In this document: piece after piece, positions 10,121 to 20,819 of the stretch
How the letters are laid out: every line of letters starts with the position of its first letter
Numbering within the stretch: the first letter of the stretch is position 1
Source: Ligula intestinalis
Lineage: Eukaryota; Platyhelminthes; Cestoda; Diphyllobothriidea; Diphyllobothriidae
Direction of reading: 5' to 3'
Assembly (NCBI GenBank): GCA_036362985.1
Contig: JAYGXS010000007.1
Coordinates: 17,846,877-17,910,876 of the forward strand
DNA length: 64,000 nt
Translations under genes and position numbers: made by a program
Notes under the pieces: model-generated
Told to the model about the DNA's origin: nothing
The model's database searches: none
The model's input: only the letters and a program-made list of their open reading frames with translations

Positions 10121-11440
10121 AAGCCATGGTTGGCACTTGATCACTACAATTATCAGGTCGAATCCCAGGTTTGAATTTAGAAGGCAAAAGTCACCAGAAG
10201 GAGTGGTTTATTGTATACAGAACTCCTAGTTGCAGTATCATGTGGCAGCGGCCACTGGCGAAGCCAGGGCTGGTCCTGACTGCGTCCAGCCAGGCCTGAG
10301 AGAATTGACTGTCTGATGTATGCGGTGATGACAGTTGCTTTAGTAGAATTGTGAAGCAAGTTAAAGTGGTCTGTGAGTGGTGCGTTGCAATTACTCGAAG
10401 GAATGTTGCCTGAAACGGCCCCCTCCTGTATGGCCCGAAGTGTCGCGTGAAGTGGCTCTTAAGAAGGTGTGCTTATAAAGCGGAGGTCAACTGTCCGGAC
10501 TGCAGGAACGCCGAAAGACGGAGGAGGCTGACGCAGCTGTTATCGGTTAGCCAGAGGCAGCTGCGAGGTCAAGCCTCGGGAGTGGGGGCGCAGTGAAGGA
10601 AAGCATTAGAACAGTTCTTTGTGACGACACGACTTTGCGGCAGTGAGCCTTGAAGAATGAAGGAGGGGAGAGAATTATGGCACTCCGCCACAGCTCCCCG
10701 TCAGACACAGAACCAAGTGAATGAATCGAAAGTGTGCGAACGATAAAAATAAGGAGATAATCCGGTGCACATGCAGGTTGGAGAGCATTTGTCGTGTGTG
10801 ACAGTAGTTGCTCGAGTTGGAGTCTTGTGCGATGCCTGCGACCTGTACTGGGGTGCAGTTGTGGCATCAGCCAGAGGAAGTGCTGCTGTGATTTCGACAA
10901 CGTTAACAAGTGAGTGTGTAAGATGGAATGAGACAAGTGTGTTTCTTTGATCTCAACGACGTGCACCAGTGAGTCGGAAAAGTGGTAGGAGGAATGGTCA
11001 TCTCGACTACATGGGCACATGAGTCTGCAAGTTTTTAGGAAGAAAAGTCATCTCGAATACGAGTGCGAGTAAGTCCGCAATACGGTAGGAGTAAATGTAT
11101 TCTCGGCAACGTGTGCCATTGAGTTTGCACGCTGCTAGGAGAAGGATCATCTCGGTGACATGTGCCTTTGAGTAAGCACGTTGCTAGGAGGAAATGTCAT
11201 CTCGATTTCGTTTGCCAGTGAGTCGGCAACTTGGGTAGGATGAAAGAATGTGCTGGTGTGATCTCGTTGATAAGAGGAAATGAGATTTCGGTCACGGGGC
11301 ATCCCAATGAGAGCTGAGTAGGACGAATGCGTCAGTGAATTAGGCTCACTGCCCTCCAGACACAAAATTGAGAAAGTGGAACATCAAAAGTATGAAATGT
11401 CAACGATGCATACATAATTGCATGTTAAGTGTACCATGAA
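10121..11440 (-). repeat. LTR copy 1 of the tandem array
   Basis: Begins in CCATGGTTGG...TGATCACTACAATTATCAGG, lacking about the first 12 bases of the other copies, directly against the Gypsy integrase fragment. The right limit is approximate. It carries only one unit of an 80-bp duplication present twice in copies 2 and 3, plus a 50-bp tandem repeat (10947-11246). Confidence 0.7.
10947..11246. repeat. About 50-bp minisatellite inside the LTR
   Basis: Six diverged units of the form TCATCTCG-xCTACGTG-GCCAGTGAGTCGGCAA-xTTGGTAGGAGGAAA occur in a row. The same array is seen at about 12679-12975, at 20325-20425 continuing at 25952-26125, and so is an LTR feature. Confidence 0.8.
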
Positions 11441-11742
11441 AATAACCCACGAGCAGTAGTTTTGTTGGTTATGGGTGGATGAATGCCCTTTCACAGGAAA
11501 GATGTAATAGGATGGCAACACATTTCAATGAATGCTCGAAAAAATTGTTTGAGGTTAGACCTGGTAATGAATGGCTGAGTTGTGTTGAAGGCATCAATTT
11601 CAATTCATGACAGGTTGTCGGCAACAACGTTTCCCTATCCATTGGCATGGTAAGTGATGCAGGGAAAACAGTACGGTTAAGTCGAGTTGGAAATTTCATG
11701 AAGAAGTTGTCAGCCACATCAGAATGTTGTGGCGTGTGCAGA

Positions 11743-11759
11743 TCACGTCGGGGTCACCA
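11743..11759 (-). promoter_or_regulatory. Primer-binding site for tRNA-Trp, copy 1
   Basis: The plus strand reads TCACGTCGGGGTCACCA, identical to the expected 3' end of a eukaryotic tRNA-Trp including CCA. The minus strand (TGGTGACCCCGACGTGA) is therefore a PBS, two bases inside an LTR that starts at 11762. CsRn1-group Gypsy elements are known to use tRNA-Trp. Confidence 0.85.
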
Positions 11760-11761
11760 AA

Positions 11762-13206
11762 TGTAATTGCCTTAGGCATGGTTGGGCCCTGATCACTACA
11801 ATTATCAGGTCGAATCCCAGGTTGGAAGTTCGAAGGCAAAAGTCACCAGAAGGAGTGGTTTATTATATACAGAACTCCTAGTTGCAGTATCATGTGACAG
11901 AGGCCACTGGCGAAGCCAGGGCTGGTCCTGACTGCGTCCAGCCAGGCCTAAGAGAATTGACTTTCTGATGTGTGGGGTGATTACAGTTGCTTTAGTAGAA
12001 TTGTGAAGCAAGTTAAAGTGGTCTGTGAGTGGTGCGTTGCAATTACTCGAATGAAGGTTGCCTGAAACGGCCCCCTCCTGTGTGGCCAGAAGTGTCGCGT
12101 GAAGTGGCTCTTAAGAAGGTGTGCTTATTGAGCAGAGGTCAACTGTCCGGACTGCAGGAACGTCGAAAGACGGGGGAGGCTGACGCAGCTGTTATCGGTT
12201 AGCCAGAGGCAGCTGCGAGGTCAAGCCTCGGGGCCGGGGGCGCCAGTGAAGGAAAGCATTAGAACAGTTCTTTGTGACGACACGACTGTGGGGCAGTGAG
12301 CCTTGAAGAATGAAGGAGGGGAGAGAATTATGGCACTCCGCCACAGCTCCCCGTCAGACACAGAACCAAGTGAATGAATCGAAAGTGTGCCAACGACGAC
12401 AGACAATGTGGCTGTCCACCACAGCTCCCTGCCAGCCACTGAACGGAGTGAATGTGTCGAATGTGAGCGAGCGATAAAAATAAGGAGATAATCAGGTGCA
12501 CATGCAGGTTGGAGAGCATTTGTCGTGTGTGACAGTAGTTGCTCGAGTTGGAGTCTAGTGCGATTCCTGCGACCTGTTCTGAGGTGCAGTTGTGGCATCA
12601 GCCAGAGGAAGTGCTGTTGTGGTTTCGACAACGTTTACAAATGAATCTGTAAGTTGGAAAGGGACAAGTGTGTTTCTTTGATCTCAACGACGTGCACCAG
12701 TGAGCCGGAAAAGTGGTAGGAGGAATGGTCATCTCGACTACGTGAGTATATGAGTCGGCATGTTTGTAGGAAGAAAAGTCGTCTTGACTACGAGTGCGAG
12801 TGAGTCCGCAATTGGGTAGGAGTAAATGTAATCTCGGCAACGTGCGCCATTGAGTTGGCACGTTGCTAAGAGGAAGGATCATCTCGGCAACGTGTGCCTT
12901 TGAGTAGGAACATGGCTAGGAGTAAATTTCATCTCGACTACGTTTGCTAGTGAGTCGGCAAAGTGGGTAGGAGAAAAGAGTGTGCTGGTATGATCTCGTT
13001 GATAAAAGGAACTGAGATTTCGAACACGGGGCATCCCAATGAGAGCTGAGTCGGACGAATGCGTCAGTGAATTAGGTTCACTACCCTCCAGACACAAAAT
13101 TGAGAAAGTGGAATATAAAAAGTTTGAAATGTCATCGATGCATACATAATTGCATGTTAAGTGTATCATAAAAAGAACCCACGAGCGATAGTTTCGTTTG
13201 TGATTT
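11762..13206 (-). repeat. LTR copy 2 of the tandem array
   Basis: Starts TGTAATTGCC and parallels copy 1 throughout, with an extra 80-bp unit near 12395-12475. The match to the other units ends in CACGAGCGATAGTTTCG at about 13200, exactly where the PLE fragment begins. The continuation of this unit is found at 18881. Confidence 0.75.
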
Positions 13207-14140
13207 AGTCAATTTAAGTAACTTTATTAAGTGAAGAAGGCTTTAGCCCTTGAGCGCCTTATTGATAACTAAAATTGCAGAAAGGTTCATCCTTCGTAAC
13301 ATTAAGGAGCGTGTCGCAAAGCCTGCCGTAGCAACGGCAAAAAAGAAAGACCTTTTCATAAGACTGCCCTTCCTAGGAGACGCAGCAAGCGAACTAGTAA
13401 GACGACGTCTAAGGACAGCAGTCACGAGTGCTTTCCCGGCGGCTAACTTACGCGTACTCTTCACAAACTCTCCCCTTCTGCGGATGGGGGGTAAAGACAG
13501 ACTACCGCTACAGGCCACTTCCATGTGCATTTATTCCTTCACCTGCTCCTGTGGGGCGGGATATATCGGCCGAACAACGAGACGTCTGGAGAAGAGGATA
13601 CGCGAACACATACCAGCCTGGTTAGGTAAAGGGGAAAATCGACCGATCTCAAGCTCAATCCTCGCACACCTGATCGATACAAATCACCAAGTTGACGCGA
13701 GAGAGGCTTTTCAGGTCATATACCAGGCACCCACGCTCTACTCTAAAGGCCTGCGTAAACGGGTGCTAGCCACAGCTGAGGCAGTGGCAATTCGTTTAGC
13801 AAAACCCGCTCTCTGCTGTCAAAAGACGCTGGTACATGCCGTCTCCCTCCCGTGGCCGACCGCATACAAAGATCCCGCACCGCCAGAAGCCACAACGCCA
13901 GAACTCACGACGTCACAAGCTACGCAGCCTGAAACCATACTACCCACAGACGCAAAAAGCACGCAGTGCGACCATGCTGCTCACAGCCACAGAGGACCCG
14001 CTGCGCGTATGACGCAGATCGTGGGAACGTCCCTCCCCCGTTCCACACGCGTGACAACCCAACGTCTTCGGCATGCTGAGTCCGGCGCGCAGGAGACGAG
14101 GGAACCACGAGATGACTAATAAGCCCCCTCCCCCCCCCCA
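13207..14140 (+). mobile_element. Penelope-like element fragment (PLE-1), 5' truncated
   Basis: Contains the end of the RT region and an intact GIY-YIG endonuclease (see the ORF at 13250-14119). No RT catalytic domain or terminal repeat is present, so this is a 3' fragment of a PLE. It abuts LTR copy 2 on the left and unclassified sequence and LINE-1 on the right. Confidence 0.75.
13250..14119 (+). pseudogene. PLE C-terminal ORF with GIY-YIG endonuclease
   Basis: An uninterrupted 289-residue frame. Residues 1-90 match the region between RT and endonuclease (IRLPFLGDAASELVRRRLR, then LRVLFTNSPLL). Residues 92-150 are the GIY-YIG domain: MCIYSFTCSCGAGYIGRTTR with the Cys pair typical of PLE endonucleases, then RLEKRIREHIPAWL carrying the conserved Arg and the EH pair, then SSSILAHLIDTNH. 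The tail is Pro/Thr-rich and looks less conserved. In an intact PLE this nuclease cuts the target for primed reverse transcription. The ORF is open but lacks its RT half and a proper start, so it is a relic, though a recent-looking one. A dense antisense frame at 13243-13530 is a shadow. Confidence 0.8.
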
Positions 14141-14340
14141 CCTCAAGAACTACATTAGCACTGTACCGAACTGCCTGCTTTAGTCGTCTATTTTTCCATG
14201 TCACTGTAACGGCCTGAAGTGAATGACCGAAAACAGCTGTTTGCCAACACGACTTTTCAATCGTAAACGAAATGGGAATTTTTACCGAATTGCATAATAG
14301 TTTCACCGTAACAATAGTACATACTACAAATGTACAACTG
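14141..14340. other. Unclassified spacer with poly-C tract
   Basis: A poly-C tract near 14125-14140 is followed by about 200 bp with no recognised content, between PLE-1 and LINE-1. It may include the 3' UTR of either element. Confidence 0.4.
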
Positions 14341-14351
14341 TAGGCTTAACA

Positions 14352-15780
14352 TCAGCGATAAGTGTGAGCCAGTTGCAAGGTGCTGCTACTGATACTTTGT
14401 TCATTATATCTGCCACAGTTTCTCAACAAATGAGAATCAAGTTTGTTTTTAAAAATGTCAATAGTATCTGAGAGGACCACATCTTCCGGGAGTCCGTTCC
14501 GCGCTCCAATGACCCTCTGAGAGGAGGCGTTTCGTCGAACGTCGATACGGGCCGGTTTCCTCTGTAGTTTAAAAGGATGACCTCGCAGATGGTCAGTCCG
14601 AGCCAATTCGAAGAACTCATCAAATTCTAGGTCGCAGTCCTGGCCTCGAACAATACGGTAGGTTTGTATGAGGTCCCCGCGGAGTTACCTATAATTGAGA
14701 GGGAAAAGATCAAGTTCGGTCAGTCTGTCTTCATAAGGCAGATGACCAAGATTCTTGACCATCTTCGTAGCCATCACCTGCACTCGTTCCCGGTGCAGGT
14801 AATCCTTCTTGAACCACGGACACCAGGCCTGGACAGTATACTCCAAGTGGGACTGAACAAACGCTCCGTAGTTTTTCCTGAAGAGCTCTTTGTCAATGTT
14901 GACTAATTCCCGCCTTATCGCAAACAGCACCTGTGTCGCGCGTTTAGTTGCCTTTACACACTGAGTAGATGGTTTAAGTGAAGAATTTATTAGAACACCG
15001 AGATTCTTTTGTTCGTTCACATTTGAAAGCGGGTGCCCATCGAGGAGGTATTGGAAGGAATCGTTCTCCTCATCAGTCCTTCTAGTACGGAGTCTTAAAA
15101 CCACACACTTACTAATGTTGAAGTTTAAAAGCCAACGAGCAGCCCAGCAGCTAAGTCGACTGAGATTCTCTTGAAGCGCTTTCCTATCGGCGTCAGACCT
15201 GATGGCTCTCCAGAGTTTGACGTCGTCGGCAAACATGATAGCGCTGCAACCCAGGTCGTTGACAAAGTCGTTGATATAGGTAAGGAAGAGCAGTGGCCCT
15301 AAGACAGAGCCTTGGGGGACGCCACTCAGCACAGATGTAGGGTTTGACTTTGAGTTACCGATGCACACAGTTTGCGATCGCCCTGTGAGAAAATCTGTGA
15401 TCCATGCAAGCAGGTTTCCTCTTATGCCAATTTATGACAATAAATACATTAGACGCTTATGTAAGAAGCTGTCGAATGCCTTCTTGAAGTCCGTATAGAT
15501 GACTTCAACCTTACCATCTTCATCTAGTGCGCGAGTCTACTGCTCAGTGGAGTAGAAGGCTGGAAAGGCAAGAATGGTTCTTTCTGAAGCCGTGTTGGAG
15601 TCCTGACAGTAGGTTGTTCTCCTCCAAGAACTTCATTGTCGTCTTCTTAATTATCGTTTCCATCACCTTACAGCAAATGCAAGTAAGGCTGACGGGCCGG
15701 TAATTGTTGACCTTCATTCGGGCTCCGCCCTTGTATATCGGGAAAATATTTGCCATTTTTCATTCGAATGGTAGTTTTCC
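14352..15780 (-). pseudogene. LINE-1 reverse transcriptase and C-terminus
   Basis: The first frame (15756-15544) reads FPIYKGGARMKVNNYRPVSL, a standard LINE finger motif, and GLQHGFRKNHSCLSSLL. After a broken segment near 15370-15540, a 227-residue frame (15368-14685) reads SGVPQGSVLGPLLFLTYIND, MFADDVKLW (both catalytic Asp present), NFNISKCVVLRL, and the thumb block NLGVLINSSLKPSTQC. A further frame (14606-14352) carries the tail RVIGARNGLPEDVVLSDTID typical of CR1-like elements. The enzyme core is intact, but the stops between these frames prevent a single product. Confidence 0.8.
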
Positions 15781-15784
15781 TAGT

Positions 15785-16500
15785 TTAAATGAAGAACGAA
15801 AGATATGTGCTAGGGGCTCTGCGAGTTCGCTCGCCAATTTTTTTCAGGAACTTGGCTGGTATATTGTCTGGAACGGATGACTTTGCTTCTTTGAGGCTCG
15901 CAGCTCCCTCTCAACTACAGATATTGGAAATAGTAGAGAATGAAGTGTTGGACCGGCGTTTACAACAGCACCGTTGGCATTATCAAAATGAATCTCGGTT
16001 TCCCTAGTGAATACCGAGGCAAAGAACCGGCTACAGTACTCGGCTTTCTCGTCATTCTCAACGAATTCTCCGCCATCATCATTCTTGAGTACTGCGACAG
16101 GATGCTTGTTGTTTAATCTCCTGTTAATATAGCGGAATATAATTCTAGACTTTTGTTCGGCCTGTTGGAGGATTCTTGATTCATAGTTTTTCCTGGCCTG
16201 GCGAATTGATTTTTTGCTGCATTTCTTTGGTGTCGGAATTCCTCGAGGTGTACTGGCGACCCAGTTTTCCTGAATAACTTCCATTTCCTATTCTTCTTCT
16301 TCTTCAGTTGCCTGTTAAGGTCTCTCGTCAACCAGGCAGGATGACTAGTCGTCTTATGTACCTTCATCGGACAAAAGCACTTAATCAGATCTAATGCAAC
16401 CCTCTTGAGCGATCTACAATCCTCCTCCGGATCCCTCTTGAGCAGGCAGTCCCAATTCACCGACGAAAGTGCATTCATCATTGAACTGAGACCTGACTTT
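15785..16500 (-). pseudogene. LINE-1 connector between endonuclease and RT
   Basis: Two overlapping frames (16481-16113 and 16284-15844) contain PAWLTRDLNRQLKKKKNRKW, KLFRKTGSPVHLEEF and IIFRYINRRLNNKHPVAVLK with FFASVFTRE. This is the usual Lys/Arg-rich linker that precedes the RT finger in CR1/Jockey ORF2. Confidence 0.6.
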
Positions 16501-17230
16501 CATATGTTTGGCTGGCCCTCCGTTTTCCTCAGCCGTTGAGTATGGAGTGAGTAATCCCACATTAGCGTCGTATGGTCACTCTTACCGAGCGGAGCACTTT
16601 AGTGCACTTCATCTATGCAGGATAAATTCTTCGTGAAAATGAGATCCAAACAAGTAGCCCGCTAGTTTTCTCGAAATCTGATTATGCCCTTAACGTTCTG
16701 AACTAGAGATAGGTCAAGCGTGAGATCCATTAATTTGAAACTAAACGAAGTTGACGTCGCCTCTACTGTCAAGTTGTTCCATTCAATTGCAGGGGCGTTG
16801 AAGTCACCAACGATGAGAACCTCCTGGTGGCTAGCAGCTTCTTTCACCAGACCAAGGAGCGAGTCGTCGGCTATACTCAAAATGTTTGGTGGCTGGTAAA
16901 CGGCCAGGAATGCAAGGTTCTGGGAATTCGCCTTCTTGATCTTTAATCAGACGGATTCATACTCCAGGGCTACAGTGTGTTCTCTTTCTACAACAGAGAT
17001 TTCAGTTCTGGCATACATGACAACCCCACCTCCTTGTCGGTTTTGGCAGTCTTTGCGGAAAAGCTGGTATGCTGGAATCGAACTCTCCGAATCTGCTATT
17101 TCTGTTTTTAGCCATGTTTCCGTTATGGCCACTACCTCAGGTTTCCGCTCCGAAAGTACTGCCTTGAGTACATCAATTTTTGAGGGAAGACTTTGGGCAT
17201 TAGCGTAAAGAAAGCTCAATTTAGACTTAG
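16490..17230 (-). pseudogene. LINE-1 APE-type endonuclease
   Basis: It begins in the frame at 17687-16947 at LSFLYANAQSLPSKIDVLKA and ends that frame with VVAITETWLKTEI (the conserved E-T-W block), LFRKDCQNRQGGGVVMYAR. The next frame (16880-16662) has VLIVGDFNAPAIEWNNL, the conserved GDFN block. This domain sets the target nick. A stop near 16950 and a shift around 16900 break the frame. Confidence 0.75.
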
Positions 17231-18880
17231 TCACCACTTTATTCAGGCGGTTGCCTCTTGCGTGAGTTTGCATGCAGGGAGCTGTCGGTGCTGATGGAGA
17301 CGGACTGTTTTCCATCCCGACTAGGCTGTTAGTGTTATCGACTTCCTCCAGAGGAGTGACCTCGGGACATGGACGATCTCCCCGTTCAGAATTCGAAGAT
17401 TGCTCTCGCCGAGTTCGCGTCTCCTGTGGAGTTCTACTTTTAGCAATCTCCATTTCTCCGCTCCACGGGGGAAAAATCCTGCTGAAAAAAACCGTCGGAT
17501 GTGAGTATCTAAGTATTGGTTTCCTGCTTAACAATAGCTGGACCTCAGCCTCACTCTTCAGAACAACCTTCAACGGTCTTGGTTGGTGTTGTTCATCTTT
17601 TGATTCTGTTATACGGCCCATTCGGAATGCCTTTAGAACTTCGACTTTCTCCTCACCCTTTAGGAGGAATTTCAGATATTCTTTCAATGACTTATTGTCC
17701 TCTTCTTATCTTGATTTAGGGGTATCGGAAGTTCCTTCTGTCATGCCTTTTATGTCTATGCAGTTTATACGAGTGGTAGTCACCTTCCGACTGTCGTCCC
17801 CTCCTGCTTCTCTAGGGTTTGTTAGGACAGATTCGCTTCGAGGTTCAGCGCTCCTGTTCATTTTGGCCTGTGAAGGTGCTCTTTTTGTTTGGCTCGTGCT
17901 CAAGCTCGGCCAACTTATATTAGCACTTGGGCTTGGTTGGCCTTTTTTGGGAGCCCGAGAGCGCTTCTTCGTTCTCTGAGAAGCCAGTGGGTTGACCGTT
18001 TCCCCTGTCCATGGCAGACTACCAACTCCGTCAAGCACCCTGGCTGCCAGATCATTTTTGTGCGTAGACACTTTGGCAAGGGATTTTGCTTCTCCGTACG
18101 TTAGGTTTCCTCACTCAAGTTCACGCATCGCCGATTTCTCCTCACGAGGGAGAAATAGATAAAAAATTTTCAGCTCCTCCATCTCCACTTTAAGACTATT
18201 AACCACCTTCTCAAGGTTTGTAAATTTGTTCAAAAGGCTAAAATATGATACGGAGGCTTCATCTTCATGAGTTTCATCCCTGAAACTTTTACGACTTTTA
18301 GTTCGCTTGGCAGGAGGAGATTTCAAAGAATTTCTAGATCAAGTTTTTGTAGTTTGTAATGAAATTTGGAAACTACCAATGCATCTGTGATGGCGAAGAG
18401 GGGTAGGCGCTTAACTTCTACACGAGGGTTTCAGGGTTTGAATCCGGGCGATGGCGTGAATTTTTTCCCTGTTGCGATGATGTCGGGATCTCGAATGCAG
18501 GCACTGGAGAACATTCCTTCCCGTCTTCCAAAGCTGTATCGCACATAGTTTCAACTTTTTCTGTCACCATCTTTTCACAACAGACCGTTAATGAATCAAA
18601 TAGTAAAGTGGATTGCTTTTTGACTGTTAATAACCAATTTTGATTACTCTCATCCTGTTTCTTCGTGGTGGAGTTGATAAGACGCTCAACATGGTGTTCG
18701 TAAATTGAGTCTACTGAACTCGAGAGACTTTGAGAACTTTAAGCGGGGGGTGATTTCGTCGCATCAATTTTGTTACTTTTGCCCTCGAAATTACGACTAG
18801 GGCTTTTAAATGAAATGAAATTAGCGTCTACAGTCGACCCATATTGTGTGGTGGTAACGACTGATACTGGCGAACTACAG
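17231..18880 (-). pseudogene. LINE-1 ORF1-like region
   Basis: Lys/Ser/Glu-rich frames run from about 18880 to 17300: DANFISFKSPSRNFEGKSNK, then HHVERLINSTTKKQDESNQN, then a coiled-coil-like stretch LLNKFTNLEKVVNSLKVEME (18111-18326), then a Pro/Ser/Arg-rich linker, then EYLKFLLKGEEKVEVLKAF with VVLKSEAEVQLLL, which looks like an RRM-type nucleic-acid-binding segment. Basic, coiled-coil nucleic-acid-binding ORF1 proteins are standard for CR1-type LINEs. At least two stops and one frameshift interrupt it. It may be fused to ORF2, since frame 17687-16947 runs into the endonuclease. Confidence 0.5.
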
Positions 18881-19140
18881 GTTGGCGGAGGACTGTCTCG
18901 TTCACAGAAACGATGTGACGGGATGGCAAAACATTTCAATGAATGCTCCAAAAAATTGTTTGAGGTAAGACCTGGTTTTGTATTGAATGCATCAATTTCA
19001 ATTCGCGACAGGTCGTCGGCAACCACGTTTCCCTATCCATTGGCACGATGAGTGACGCAGGGAAAATAGAACGGTTAAGTCGAGTTGAAAATTTCATGAA
19101 GAAATTGTCAGCCACATCAGAATGTTGCGGCGTGTGCAGA
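18881..19140 (-). pseudogene. Array internal segment with RNase H scrap
   Basis: Resumes the sequence interrupted at 13206 (GTTGGCGGAGGAC... here versus ATGGGCGGAGGAAT... in the uninterrupted unit at about 26343). In minus orientation one frame reads VVADDLSRIEIDAFNT, the conserved end of Gypsy RNase H. It lies only about 120 bp from the PBS, so most of gag-pol has been deleted in the array unit. Confidence 0.6.
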
Positions 19141-19157
19141 TCACGTCGGTGTCACCA
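19141..19157 (-). promoter_or_regulatory. Primer-binding site for tRNA-Trp, copy 2
   Basis: TCACGTCGGTGTCACCA on the plus strand, one mismatch to the tRNA-Trp 3' end. An LTR begins a few bases on at TGCAGTGGTC (19161). Confidence 0.8.
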
Positions 19158-19160
19158 ATT

Positions 19161-20425
19161 TGCAGTGGTCTAAGCCATGGTTGGGCCTTGATCACTAAAA
19201 TCATCAGGTCGAATCCCAGGTTGGAAGTTAGAAGGCAAAAGTCACCAAAAGGAGTGGTTTATTGTATACAGAACTCCTAGTTGCAGTATCATGTGGCAGG
19301 CAGGCAAGTAGCCCTTGTTGGATCCGGAACCCCGCCAATTGGGCCTCAATCCCGGCGGCAAGGAGGAGGAGAAGGAGGGGTCGGAGCAGCATAGTCAGGA
19401 GGGGCTGCTCTGTCATAAAAAAAAGCAGATTGAGAGGAGAATAGATGGATCCACCATAGGGAGGTTTGGTGTAGCAGACCTTGGCCGCCCTGAGGACGGG
19501 TGGGAACGCGGTCGAAGACGCGTCTGCTGCGGTTCCCCTATCATGTGGCAGTGGCCACTGGCGAAGCCAGGGCTGGTCCTGACTGCGTCCAGCCAGGCCT
19601 GAGAGAATTGACTGTCTGATGTGTGGGGTGATGACAGTTGCTTTAGTAGAATTGTGAAGCAAGTTAAAGTGGTCTGTGAGTGGTGAGTTGCAATTACTCG
19701 AAGGAATTTTGCCTGCAACGGCCCCCTGCTGTGTGGCCAGAAGTGTCGCGTGAAGTGGCTCTTACGAAGGTCAACTGTCCGGACTGCAGGAACACCGAAA
19801 GGCGGAGGAGGCTGACGCAGCTGTTATCGGTTAGCCAGAGGCAGCTGCGAGGTCAAGCCTCGGGGCCGGGGGCGCCAGTGAAGGAAAGCATTAGAGCAGT
19901 TCTTTGTGACGACACGACTGTGGGGCAGTGAGCCTTGAAGAATGAAGGAGGGGAGAGAATTATGGCACTCCGCCACAGCTCCCCGTCAGACACAGAACCA
20001 AGTGAATGTGTCGAAAGTGTGCTAACGATGAAAAGAAGGAGACAGACAATGTGGCTGTCCACCACAGCTCCCTGCCAGCCACTGAACGGAGTGAATGTGT
20101 CGAATGTGAGCGAACGATGAAAATAAGGGGATCATACGGTGCACGTGCATGTTGGAAAGCATTTGTCGTGGCTGACAGTGGTTGCTCGAGTTGGAGTCCA
20201 GGGCGATGCCGGCGACCTGTACGGAGGTGCAGTTGTGGCACCAGCCAGAGGAAGTGCTGTTGAGGTTTCGACAAAGTCTACAAGGGATTCTGTACGTTGG
20301 AAAGAGGAAAGTGTGTTTCTTTGATCTCAACTACCTTGACCAGTGAGTCAGAAAAGTGGTAGGAGAAATGGTCATCTCGACTACGTGGGCATATCAGTCG
20401 GCAAGTTTGTAGGAAGAAAAGTCGG
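19161..20425 (-). repeat. LTR copy 3, left part
   Basis: Parallels copies 1 and 2 from the ATGGTTGGGCC block to ...TTTGTAGGAAGAAAAGTC, where the Merlin element begins. The remainder resumes at 25952. It contains the 239-bp insertion at 19300-19538. Confidence 0.75.
19300..19538. mobile_element. 239-bp insertion with 13-bp target-site duplication
   Basis: The 13-mer TATCATGTGGCAG occurs at 19287-19299 and again at 19539-19551; the other LTR copies contain it once. The inserted block is GC-rich with an internal AAAAAAAA run (about 19417-19426) and no partner elsewhere in the window. A 13-bp duplication fits LINE-mobilised SINE insertion. I see no clear tRNA A/B boxes or terminal poly-A, so the class is open. 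Confidence 0.7.
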
Positions 20426-20461
20426 TGAGGTTGTCTCTAAGGGTCGGAATTTTTCCTAATC

Positions 20462-20556
20462 TAGAATAACCATCTACTTTCAAAATTTAAGTAAAGTATG
20501 GAAAGGTAAGACTACTTAAATTTTGAAAGCAGATGGTTATTCTTTACTATTATCGT
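20462..20556. repeat. Subterminal inverted repeat of the Merlin element
   Basis: AGAATAACCATCTACTTTCA with AAATTTAAGTA is followed about 30 bp on by its reverse complement, TACTTAAATTTTGAAAGCAGATGGTTATTCT in two halves. It forms a long imperfect hairpin. Related sequence ends both Merlin-derived short elements (about 34577 and 54648). Confidence 0.8.
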
Positions 20557-20819
20557 CTTCCTATTTTGCTTTAGAACATATTTGGCGCGCTACACTACTA
20601 CCGTTGGGTGGCTTACGGTTTCTGATCGCACGTCTCATGATCGCATCACATGTGCTCATTTCTTAGCTTGCTACGCTATGGCCTTCGGGTGGCTTACATT
20701 TGCTGATCCCGTGTCTCGGGCACATTTCTTACTCCCATACACGTCCACGCGGACGAGTGAATGGAGCAGTCCGCGCGTTCACTATGGTTTACGTTATCTC
20801 GGCTAGAGTTCCTACGGGA

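Larger units (their letters stand above)
14341..18880 (-). mobile_element. CR1/Jockey-like LINE (LINE-1), nearly full length
   Basis: On the minus strand the order is ORF1-like region (18880 to about 17230), endonuclease (about 17230 to 16490), and RT plus C-terminal domain (about 16480 to 14350). At about 4.5 kb it is close to complete. It has only a handful of stops and frameshifts and keeps the RT catalytic box, so it is the youngest-looking LINE here. The 5' limit at about 18880 is inferred because LTR-array sequence resumes there. No 3' microsatellite tail was seen. Confidence 0.75.

Noticed and set aside
13243..13530. Antisense frame opposite PLE-1
   Set aside because: A shadow of the conserved GIY-YIG ORF in the other strand.
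17272..17979. 235-residue plus-strand frame
   Set aside because: Antisense to the LINE-1 ORF1/endonuclease region. It lacks any domain of its own.
19228..19662. Minus-strand frame with a signal-peptide-like MTEQPLLTMLLRPLLLLLLA stretch
   Set aside because: It lies across the 239-bp insertion and LTR sequence. The Leu run comes from the GGAGGAGGAGAAGGAGG purine tract, so no secreted protein is supported.
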